Positions 1 through 5,778 of a stretch of DNA of 5,778 nt are shown here, piece by piece. Source of the DNA: Prevotella sp. CAG:617. Lineage in GTDB: Bacteria; Bacteroidota; Bacteroidia; Bacteroidales; Bacteroidaceae. The translations under genes and the position numbers were made by a program. The stretch lies in the NCBI GenBank assembly GCA_000438115.1, contig FR903578.1, positions 976 to 6,753 of the forward strand. Direction: 5' to 3'. How positions within the stretch are numbered: position 1 is the stretch's first letter; each line of letters opens with the position of its first letter. The notes beneath the pieces were generated by a model. That model saw only the letters and a list, made by a program, of their open reading frames with translations, made no database searches and was not told the origin of the DNA.

Positions 1-1642
1 CGCGCGTCACCTTGTAGGTACCATCGCGGTAGAAGATGATGACGTCGTCAATGCTGGAGCAATTCTCCACAAACTCATCCTTTTTCAGTCCCGTACCCAT
101 GAAACCGTCGGTGCGGTTGATGTAGAGCTTCTCGTTGGCTTCAATCACCTTGGTGGCCTCGATGGTGTCGAAGGAGCGGATTTCGGTGCGCCGCGGATGC
201 TCGTGGGCATACTTGTCGCGAATCAGGGCAAACCAGTTGCTCGTCACCTCCACCATGTTCTGCAGGTCGTGGTCAATGCGGGCGATGTCGGCCTTCATGC
301 GGGCAATGATTTCGTCGGCCTTGTCCTTGTTGAATTTCAGAATGCGGCCCATCTTGATTTCCATCAGGCGCAGGATGTCCTCGCGGGTGATGGGGCGCGC
401 AAACAGCTCGTAGAAGGGCTGCAGGCGGCTGTCGATGTGCGTGACGGCGGCGTCCATGTTGGGCGCGTTTTCAAACGGCTTGTCCTTGTAGATGCGCTCC
501 TCGATGAAGATGCGCTCGAGCGAGGCAAAGTGCAGGCTCTCCATCAGTTCGCCGCGGCGTATCTCCAGCTCGCGGCGCAGCAGTTCGCGCGTGCGGTCGA
601 CGGAGCGGCGCAACACCTCGCTTACGGTCAGGAACTTGGGCTGCTTGTCGTCAATGACGCAGCAGTTGGGCGAAATGCTCGTCTCGCAGTCGGTAAAGGC
701 ATAGAGGGCGTCGATGGCCTTGTCGGGACTCGTGCCGGGCGGCAGGTGTACCAGAATTTCCACGTTGGCGGCGGTGTTGTCCTCCACCTTGCGCACCTTG
801 ATTTTGCCTTTCTCCGTAGCCCGCAGAATGGAGTCGATGAGTGTCGAGGTGGTCTTGCCGAAAGGTGTTTCGGAAATCATCAGCGTACGGCTGTCCACCT
901 TGGTAATCTTGGCCCGCACCTTCACGTTGCCGCCACGCAGACCGTCGTTGTAGCGCGACACGTCGATGGAGCCGCCCGTCTGGAAATCGGGGTAAAGATG
1001 GAACGGCTCGTCGTGCAGGTAGGCAATGGCGGCGTCGCAAATCTCGCCCAGGTTGTGGGGCAGAATCTTGGCCGACAAGCCTACGGCAATACCCTCGGCT
1101 CCCTGCGCCAGCAGCAGCGGAAATTTGACGGGCAGCGTAATGGGCTCCTTCTTGCGGCCGTCGTACGAAAGCTTCCACTCAGTGGTTTTGGGATTGAACA
1201 GCACGTCGAGGGCAAACTTGGAGAGGCGTGCCTCGATGTAACGCGGCGCCGCTGCCGAGTCGCCCGTAAGGATGTTTCCCCAGTTTCCCTGGCAGTCAAT
1301 GAGCAGGTCCTTCTGCCCCAACTGCACCAGGGCATCGCCAATGGAAGCGTCGCCGTGCGGGTGGTACTGCATGGTATTGCCCACAATGTTGGCCACCTTG
1401 TTGTAGCGGCCGTCGTCCTGCGCCTTCATGGCGTGCAGAATGCGCCGCTGTACGGGTTTCAGTCCGTCGGCCAGATGAGGGACGGCACGCTCCAGAATCA
1501 CATAGGAAGCATAGTCGAGAAACCAGTTCTGATACATACCGGTCAGGAGCTTCTTGGAGTCGGTGCCGGGAGCAGCCATGGGATGATAGCTGCTATGCGC
1601 CTCGGTCGTTTCGTTTTGCGGGTCTTTGGTCTCGTCACTCAT
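1..1642 (-). CDS. parC: DNA topoisomerase IV subunit A (ParC), 3' end cut by window edge
   Basis: This is the breakage-reunion subunit of the type IIA topoisomerase that unlinks daughter chromosomes and relaxes supercoils; it works as a heterotetramer with ParE. The visible 547 residues run from an N-terminal MSDETKD. They include the DNA-gate helix region with the HPHGDAS motif (residues 94-100), the CQGNWGN motif (about 117-123) and the catalytic tyrosine Y135 preceded by R134 in APRYIEARL. Past about residue 490 the sequence enters what should be the start of the C-terminal beta-pinwheel (FDTIEA, then YINRTDGFMGTGL). The sequence closely resembles Bacteroides ParC as I remember it, and lacks the features that would favour GyrA. 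The reading frame is open to the left edge, so the rest of the C-terminal domain lies outside. The ATG at 1642 was chosen because family members start with a short acidic MSD-type leader; an in-frame ATG at 1720 would add 26 residues. parE is not in the window. Confidence 0.95.
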   Translation of the reverse strand, partial: MSDETKDPQNETTEAHSSYHPMAAPGTDSKKLLTGMYQNWFLDYASYVILERAVPHLADGLKPVQRRILHAMKAQDDGRYNKVANIVGNTMQYHPHGDASIGDALVQLGQKDLLIDCQGNWGNILTGDSAAAPRYIEARLSKFALDVLFNPKTTEWKLSYDGRKKEPITLPVKFPLLLAQGAEGIAVGLSAKILPHNLGEICDAAIAYLHDEPFHLYPDFQTGGSIDVSRYNDGLRGGNVKVRAKITKVDSRTLMISETPFGKTTSTLIDSILRATEKGKIKVRKVEDNTAANVEILVHLPPGTSPDKAIDALYAFTDCETSISPNCCVIDDKQPKFLTVSEVLRRSVDRTRELLRRELEIRRGELMESLHFASLERIFIEERIYKDKPFENAPNMDAAVTHIDSRLQPFYELFARPITREDILRLMEIKMGRILKFNKDKADEIIARMKADIARIDHDLQNMVEVTSNWFALIRDKYAHEHPRRTEIRSFDTIEATKVIEANEKLYINRTDGFMGTGLKKDEFVENCSSIDDVIIFYRDGTYKVTR

Positions 1643-1733
1643 ATAATTGTATAGAATTGAAATCTGGAAAATAGGGTAAAAAAACAGTCGCACCAGGCCA
1701 CTACAAAAGGCGGCTGCCATGCGCGACCGCTTG

Positions 1734-1741
1734 CAAATTTA
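1734..1741 (-). promoter_or_regulatory. Candidate -7 element for parC (TAAATTTG)
   Basis: Read on the minus strand this octamer is TAAATTTG, an exact match to the Bacteroidota primary sigma factor -7 consensus TAnnTTTG, preceded by a T-rich run (TTTTTTG). Transcription would start about 7 bases downstream, near 1727, giving a leader of about 85 nt before the ATG at 1642. No clear TTTG -33 element is seen at the usual 19-21 base spacing, so the assignment rests on the -7 match and on its position. Confidence 0.55.
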
Positions 1742-1849
1742 CAAAAAAGACGTTGCATAACCTAACGTTTTTCAAGCCGTTTCCCCACAAGAAAGCCCCT
1801 GACAACATACAAAAGCAACCGGAATCGTGAGTTTTGATACTTTTTTCCT

Positions 1850-1857
1850 TATCTTTG
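1850..1857 (+). promoter_or_regulatory. Candidate -7 element for the rightward gene cluster (TATCTTTG)
   Basis: TATCTTTG matches the Bacteroidota -7 consensus TAnnTTTG exactly and lies after a T-rich stretch. A start near 1864 would leave a leader of about 100 nt before the ATG at 1963. A TTTG occurs at 1833-1836, but only 13 bases separate it from the octamer, shorter than the usual 19-21, so it is not a good -33 element. This is the only octamer of this kind I noticed upstream of the four rightward genes. Confidence 0.6.
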
Positions 1858-1962
1858 TAGCATAGTCTGCAAAAGACGGCCAAAAAGGTAAACGGAATAG
1901 CCCGGTATTCGTGATTACCCAGCCGGCTGATGAAGCTTACGGAATCAAAGACCTGTCGATAC

Positions 1963-2901
1963 ATGAAAAAAGTATTCAGAATATTTGGAATAAGCCTGCT
2001 CTCACTGCTGCTTTTCAGCACGGTTATCGTGGTAATGGCCCGTTTCGTCTGCCGCGAGCAAGTGAAAACGCTGCTCTACGATGAACAACTCCGGGAACGC
2101 GTGGAACTGTTGCGCACCGCCGGCTCCTACGAAACCGACAAGGCGGCCTACCGTTTTGACTACCGGCAGGACTCCGAACGCGCCCGGGAAATACGCACCT
2201 ACTTCCGGCTGGACACCCTCGTCAACCCCAAAGCCAGCACATGGGACCGCGCCCTGGCACTGGCCCGCATGGTGGCCCGCCACATTCCGCATGCCAACCA
2301 AAAGATTTACCCCAAACGGCGCAACGCCATCGGACTGTGGGAATACACCCGCACGGTTGAACCGGCTTTCAACTGCCGCCTACATGCCATTCTGCTCCAT
2401 GAGCTGCTGCTCAGCGAAGGCATCATTAACCGTTTCGTCACCTGTTTGCCGGCCGACTCAACTGACCCAGACTGCCACGTAGTGAACCTCGTATGGCTGC
2501 CCGAACTCCGAAAATGGGCCATGCTCGACTCCGACATGAAAGCCTGGGCCACCAACGAAAAGGGCATACCCCTCTCACTGGAAGAAATGCGGGAGCGATA
2601 TATCAACGGAAAAAACATACACTACCACCCGCTGCTGGGCGACCGGAAAGACTTCAGCTACTACCGCGCCTACTGGGCCAAGAATCTCTACTGGTTTGAA
2701 TGCTGGGAACTGACCGGATACGGCCGGGAGGATAACAATCCGGATTTGAGCGAAAAGCAGCAAACCATTGTCCTGCTGCCACAAGGTTTCGTCGGATTTG
2801 GCAGACACAAAGGCGATATTGCCACAACGGATGCCGCACGCTTTTGGGCCGCTCCTGACGAAGGGGCCCTCACCACGCTGTCAGCCGGAAGCGGGAAATA
2901 G
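1963..2901 (+). CDS. Membrane-anchored transglutaminase-like (papain-fold) protein, function unknown
   Basis: The 312-residue protein starts MKKVFRIF, followed by one hydrophobic segment (about residues 9-27) that should act as an uncleaved anchor or signal sequence, placing the rest outside the inner membrane. The cysteine at residue 30 is preceded by RFV, a poor lipobox, so a lipoprotein is unlikely. The core looks like a transglutaminase-like domain: a helix around 94-112 (WDRALALARMVARHIPH), a candidate nucleophile C138 at the start of a helix (FNCRLHAILLHELL), H172 in CHVVNLVW, and D189 in WAMLDSD, in the Cys-His-Asp order and spacing of the family. Bacterial members are often proteases or peptide hydrolases rather than cross-linking enzymes, so the substrate cannot be told from sequence. 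An ATG at 1930 would add 11 residues; 1963 gives the more typical signal-anchor start. Neither has a Shine-Dalgarno sequence. The stop is 29 bases before the exonuclease gene, suggesting co-transcription. Confidence 0.8.
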   Translation: MKKVFRIFGISLLSLLLFSTVIVVMARFVCREQVKTLLYDEQLRERVELLRTAGSYETDKAAYRFDYRQDSERAREIRTYFRLDTLVNPKASTWDRALALARMVARHIPHANQKIYPKRRNAIGLWEYTRTVEPAFNCRLHAILLHELLLSEGIINRFVTCLPADSTDPDCHVVNLVWLPELRKWAMLDSDMKAWATNEKGIPLSLEEMRERYINGKNIHYHPLLGDRKDFSYYRAYWAKNLYWFECWELTGYGREDNNPDLSEKQQTIVLLPQGFVGFGRHKGDIATTDAARFWAAPDEGALTTLSAGSGK

Positions 2902-2930
2902 AACTTATCATTTACAAAAAAGAACTTTCA

Positions 2931-3686
2931 ATGAAACTGATATCATGGAACGTCAACGGCCTGCGGGCCTGCTGCGAAAAGGGATTCAAAAAAACCTTTT
3001 CCAACCTCGATGCCGATATCTTCTGCCTGCAGGAAACAAAAATGCAGGCCGGCCAGCTGGACCTCACCTTTGAGGGCTATCACGACTACTGGAACTACGC
3101 CGAAAAAAAAGGTTACTCCGGTACAGCCGTATTCACCCGGCAGGAACCTCTGAACGTCACCTACGACATGGGCATCGACGAACACGACCACGAAGGGCGC
3201 GTCATCACACTGGAAATGCCGGAATTCTATCTGGTCACGGTTTATACACCAAACTCGCAGGACCAGTTGCGCCGCCTGGACTACCGCATGACATGGGAAG
3301 ACTGTTTCCGCCAGTATGTCAAGCGACTCGACGAGCAAAAACCGGTTATCATCTGTGGCGACCTGAACGTAGCGCATGAGGAAATCGACCTGAAAAATCC
3401 CAAGACCAACCATATGAGCGCCGGCTTTACCGACGAAGAGCGTGCCAAGTTCAGCGAACTGCTGGCTGCAGGATTTACCGACACTTTCCGCCACTTCAAT
3501 CCCGATTTGGCAGGAGTTTATTCCTACTGGTCCTACCGTTTCCAGGCCCGCAAGAAGAACGCAGGCTGGCGCATTGACTACTTCGTGGTATCCAACCGGC
3601 TGATGGACCGTGTAGCCGGAGCTGATATACACACCGACATCTTAGGCTCCGACCACTGCCCCGTAGAATTGACGCTGAATCTCTGA
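2931..3686 (+). CDS. xth: Exodeoxyribonuclease III / AP endonuclease (ExoIII-APE1 family)
   Basis: The predicted cytoplasmic, metal-dependent repair nuclease would cut the DNA backbone 5' to abasic sites and remove blocked 3' ends in base excision repair. At 251 residues it has the usual length of the compact bacterial family. All catalytic motifs are present in order: N7 in WNVNGLR, the metal ligand E35 in LQETK, Y105 in VYTPNS, D144 and N146 in GDLNVA, D216 in WRIDYF, and the terminal D241-H242 pair in GSDHCPV. The WRIDYF form and overall pattern resemble the APE1/ExoA branch. The ATG at 2931 starts directly at the conserved first beta strand (MKLISWNVNG), so no earlier start is plausible. 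The spacer upstream is A-rich with no Shine-Dalgarno sequence, normal for Bacteroidota. It sits between a transglutaminase-like gene and sppA, with no obvious functional link to either. Confidence 0.95.
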   Translation: MKLISWNVNGLRACCEKGFKKTFSNLDADIFCLQETKMQAGQLDLTFEGYHDYWNYAEKKGYSGTAVFTRQEPLNVTYDMGIDEHDHEGRVITLEMPEFYLVTVYTPNSQDQLRRLDYRMTWEDCFRQYVKRLDEQKPVIICGDLNVAHEEIDLKNPKTNHMSAGFTDEERAKFSELLAAGFTDTFRHFNPDLAGVYSYWSYRFQARKKNAGWRIDYFVVSNRLMDRVAGADIHTDILGSDHCPVELTLNL

Positions 3687-3747
3687 AAAAAACATTTTCT
3701 CCACCCTACACATATCACTAACCCATAAAAAATAGATATTACTGATT

Positions 3748-5511
3748 ATGAAACAATTTCTGAAATACACCATGGCCACAGTAGTAGGTCTGGTATTAGT
3801 AGGCATCATCTTTACCGTGCTGGGTATCGCCACATTATTCAGCATGGCGGCTTTCCAGGAAAAAGATCCGACTCTGACTGAAGGCACCGTGCTCCACATC
3901 AAGCTGTCAGGCAGCCTTGTTGACCGCGCACAGGCTTCACCGTTTGCCACCCTGCTGGGCTCCGACCAGATTCAGACACAGGGACTGGCTACCCTGCGCA
4001 AGGCACTGGACGTAGCTGCCGAGAACGACAAGGTAAAAGGCGTCTATCTGGAAGCAGGCATTCTGCAGTCGGACGTAGCCACCTTGCAGGAATTGCGAGG
4101 ACTCCTCAACGACTTCAAAAAGAAATCCAAGAAATTCGTCGTAGCCTACGGCGACACTTACGGACAGGCTGCCTATTACGTGGCCAGCGCCGCCGACCAG
4201 GTGTACGTCAACCCGGCCGGCATGATTGACTGGCACGGTATGGCCGCCATGCCGGTGTTCTATACCGACCTGCTCAAGAAAGTCGGCGTCAAGGTACAGA
4301 CTTTCCGCGTAGGTACCTACAAAAGCTACGTAGAGCCTTTTACACGCACCGACATGAGCGAGGCCAACCGCGAGCAGATTTCGTCATACGTCAACTCCAT
4401 CTGGACCAACATCAAGAACGAAACGTCACGCAGCCGCCGACTCACGCCGGCCAAACTGGATACCATAGCCAACCACTACGCCATCTTCAACGACCAGCAG
4501 CAGTACGTCCAGCAACGCATGGTTGACTCACTCTATTACATCGACAACATGCGGGCCAAACTGCGCAGCCTGGCCAAGACAGACAAGGTCAAACTGATTT
4601 CACCCGAAGAACTGGCACGTCTGTACAAACCGGAATCGGCTGACGACCGCATTGCCGTATATTACGCCGCCGGCAGCATCATTGACGAGAGCGTAAGCAG
4701 CTGGACCAACGAGGAGCAGATTGTGGGCAAGGACGTGGTGAGCGACTTCGACAAGCTGGCTCACGACAAAAACATCAAGGCCGTAGTGGTACGCATCAAT
4801 TCAGGCGGCGGCAGCGCCTATGCCTCCGAGCAGATGTGGCACGCCATGCAGCTGCTCAAAAAAGCCAAGCCCGTGGTTGTATCCATGAGCGGAGCTGCCG
4901 CTTCCGGCGGTTACTACATGTCGTGCGGTGCCAACCGCATCATAGCCATGCCGACCACCATTACGGGCAGCATCGGCATTTTCGGCATGATTCCTGACGC
5001 CAGCGAACTGCTCACGCAGAAACTGGGGCTCCACGTCGATGTGGTCAAGACCAACGACGCAGCCGACTTCGGCAACATCTACCGCCCCTTCAACGCCGCC
5101 GAATCGGCTGCCCTGCAGGGCTACGTCAACCGCGGCTATGCCCTGTTCCTGAAACGTGTGGCCCAGGGCCGCGGCATGACCACCCAACAGGTTGACAAAA
5201 TTGCCCAGGGCCGCGTATGGACCGGCGAACAGGCCCTCAAGCTCAAACTCGTTGACCGCCTCGGCAACCTGGACGATGCCATCGCCGAAGCTGCCAAACT
5301 GGCCAAGCTCAAAAAATACGGTGTAGACGAGTATCCCGAACCGGCCAACTGGATGAGCGATTTCACCAAACAGATAAAGGAAAACTACATGGAACGTGAA
5401 TTGAAAAATACGCTGGGCCTCTACTACGAGCCCATCCGTACGCTGCAGCAGCTGCAGAACTCCAGCCGCGTTCAGGCCCGCCTGCCCTACCTCACACAGT
5501 ATAACTTCTAA
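3748..5511 (+). CDS. sppA: Signal peptide peptidase SppA, long (67K) type
   Basis: SppA is an inner-membrane serine protease with its active site on the periplasmic side; it degrades signal peptides left after secretion. The 587-residue protein is the long, two-domain form, like the E. coli enzyme of 618 residues. A single hydrophobic anchor lies at about residues 10-33. The tandem ClpP-like domains follow. The catalytic lysine is K192 in the N-terminal domain (RVGTYKSYVEPFTR) and the nucleophile is S386 in the C-terminal domain (GAAASGGYY), matching the split Ser-Lys dyad of E. coli SppA (K209, S409). The conserved TGSIGIFG motif (407-414) and the NSGGGS motif (351-356) are also present. Nothing is truncated or missing. 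The gene follows xth after 61 bases that hold no evident terminator or TAnnTTTG promoter, and ends 20 bases before lpxK, so co-transcription with lpxK is likely. Confidence 0.96.
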   Translation: MKQFLKYTMATVVGLVLVGIIFTVLGIATLFSMAAFQEKDPTLTEGTVLHIKLSGSLVDRAQASPFATLLGSDQIQTQGLATLRKALDVAAENDKVKGVYLEAGILQSDVATLQELRGLLNDFKKKSKKFVVAYGDTYGQAAYYVASAADQVYVNPAGMIDWHGMAAMPVFYTDLLKKVGVKVQTFRVGTYKSYVEPFTRTDMSEANREQISSYVNSIWTNIKNETSRSRRLTPAKLDTIANHYAIFNDQQQYVQQRMVDSLYYIDNMRAKLRSLAKTDKVKLISPEELARLYKPESADDRIAVYYAAGSIIDESVSSWTNEEQIVGKDVVSDFDKLAHDKNIKAVVVRINSGGGSAYASEQMWHAMQLLKKAKPVVVSMSGAAASGGYYMSCGANRIIAMPTTITGSIGIFGMIPDASELLTQKLGLHVDVVKTNDAADFGNIYRPFNAAESAALQGYVNRGYALFLKRVAQGRGMTTQQVDKIAQGRVWTGEQALKLKLVDRLGNLDDAIAEAAKLAKLKKYGVDEYPEPANWMSDFTKQIKENYMERELKNTLGLYYEPIRTLQQLQNSSRVQARLPYLTQYNF

Positions 5512-5531
5512 AAGATTTTCAAGGAAACACC

Positions 5532-5778
5532 ATGACTTCCCGCCCCAAAATATACCATTGGCTGCGCCCCCTGTCCTTTCTCTACGGACTGGGGGTGCGG
5601 GCACGCAACCGGGCGTTCGACTGCGGCTGGCTCAAGCAGGAGTCGTTTGGCGTGCCCACCATCTGCGTGGGTAACCTGGCGGTGGGAGGCACGGGCAAGA
5701 CGCCCCATACCGAACTGCTGGTGCGCCTGCTGCAGCCGCACTACAAGGTGGCCGTACTGAGCCGGGGCTACCGCCGAC
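5532..5778 (+). CDS. lpxK: Tetraacyldisaccharide 4'-kinase (LpxK), 3' end cut by window edge
   Basis: LpxK transfers the ATP gamma-phosphate to the 4' position of tetraacyldisaccharide 1-phosphate to make lipid IVA, the sixth step of lipid A synthesis, at the cytoplasmic face of the inner membrane. Only the first 82 codons are present. They show the family's N-terminal membrane-associated helix (WLRPLSFLYGLGVRARN, about residues 10-26), the diagnostic P-loop VGNLAVGGTGKTP (46-58, with K56 and T57), and the LSRGYRR motif (76-82) at the edge. These are characteristic of LpxK rather than of other P-loop kinases. The ATG at 5532 begins just ahead of the conserved helix and lies 20 bases after the sppA stop, with no promoter-like sequence between, so the two are probably co-transcribed. 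Confidence 0.95.
   Translation, partial: MTSRPKIYHWLRPLSFLYGLGVRARNRAFDCGWLKQESFGVPTICVGNLAVGGTGKTPHTELLVRLLQPHYKVAVLSRGYRR

Larger units (their letters stand above)
1643..1962. other. Divergent intergenic region between parC and the transglutaminase-like gene
   Basis: This stretch of about 320 bases is more AT-rich than its flanks and separates two divergent genes. It contains one TAnnTTTG octamer facing each way. I see no tRNA, no strong hairpin followed by a T-run, no repeats and no convincing small gene. Open frames that cross it in either direction have no recognisable protein content. Short extensions of the flanking genes (ATG at 1720 for parC, ATG at 1930 for the rightward gene) would eat into it if those upstream starts were used. 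Confidence 0.7.

Noticed and set aside
197..1654. A 485-codon open frame on the plus strand opposite parC.
   Set aside because: It is an antisense shadow of parC, caused by GC-rich third positions with few complementary stop codons. The opposite strand encodes a clear ParC with catalytic Y135 and family motifs, while this translation has no recognisable domain.
1833..1857. TTTG at 1833-1836 as the -33 partner of the TATCTTTG octamer.
   Set aside because: The spacing is 13 bases, well short of the usual 19-21, so only the -7 element is claimed.
1701..2021. A 106-codon minus-strand open frame crossing the divergent intergenic region and entering the transglutaminase-like gene.
   Set aside because: It runs through both candidate promoters, overlaps the start of a supported gene, is out of frame with parC, and shows no domain or signal sequence.
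2943..3632. A 229-codon open frame on the minus strand inside xth.
   Set aside because: It is fully contained within a complete exonuclease III gene whose catalytic motifs are all intact; it is explained by codon composition.
3687..3747. A terminator or separate promoter between xth and sppA.
   Set aside because: The gap is AT-rich, but I see no stem-loop followed by a T-run and no TAnnTTTG octamer on the plus strand.
4801..5604. A 267-codon open frame on the minus strand across the 3' half of sppA and the start of lpxK.
   Set aside because: It overlaps two well-supported genes on the other strand, including the SppA active-site region and the LpxK start, and its translation resembles no known protein.

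Overview
The window looks like ordinary core chromosome of a Bacteroidota species, most likely order Bacteroidales (Bacteroides/Prevotella relatives). Three things point there: a ParC of the Bacteroides type, promoter-like octamers matching the Bacteroidota -7 consensus TAnnTTTG, and start codons without Shine-Dalgarno sequences. The third codon positions are GC-rich. No mobile elements, phage genes, CRISPR arrays, tRNA or rRNA genes were seen.

Layout: positions 1-1642 (minus strand) hold the N-terminal ~547 residues of topoisomerase IV subunit A (parC), whose 3' end lies beyond the left edge. A divergent intergenic region follows (about 1643-1962) with one TAnnTTTG octamer facing each way. 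The rest reads rightwards: a membrane-anchored transglutaminase-like protein of unknown role (1963-2901), an exonuclease III/AP endonuclease (2931-3686), a full-length SppA signal peptide peptidase (3748-5511), and the first 82 codons of lpxK, the lipid A 4'-kinase (5532 to the right edge).

The four rightward genes are separated by 29, 61 and 20 bases with no obvious terminator between them, so they may form one transcription unit. Its contents mix DNA repair (xth) with envelope functions (SppA cleaves signal peptide remnants in the inner membrane; LpxK makes lipid IVA at the inner face of the inner membrane; the transglutaminase-like protein is predicted to sit outside the inner membrane).

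I found no convincing new biological system. The least understood item is the transglutaminase-like protein. Smaller points are the ParC quinolone-region residues, a possible alternative parC start, and the paired divergent promoters.
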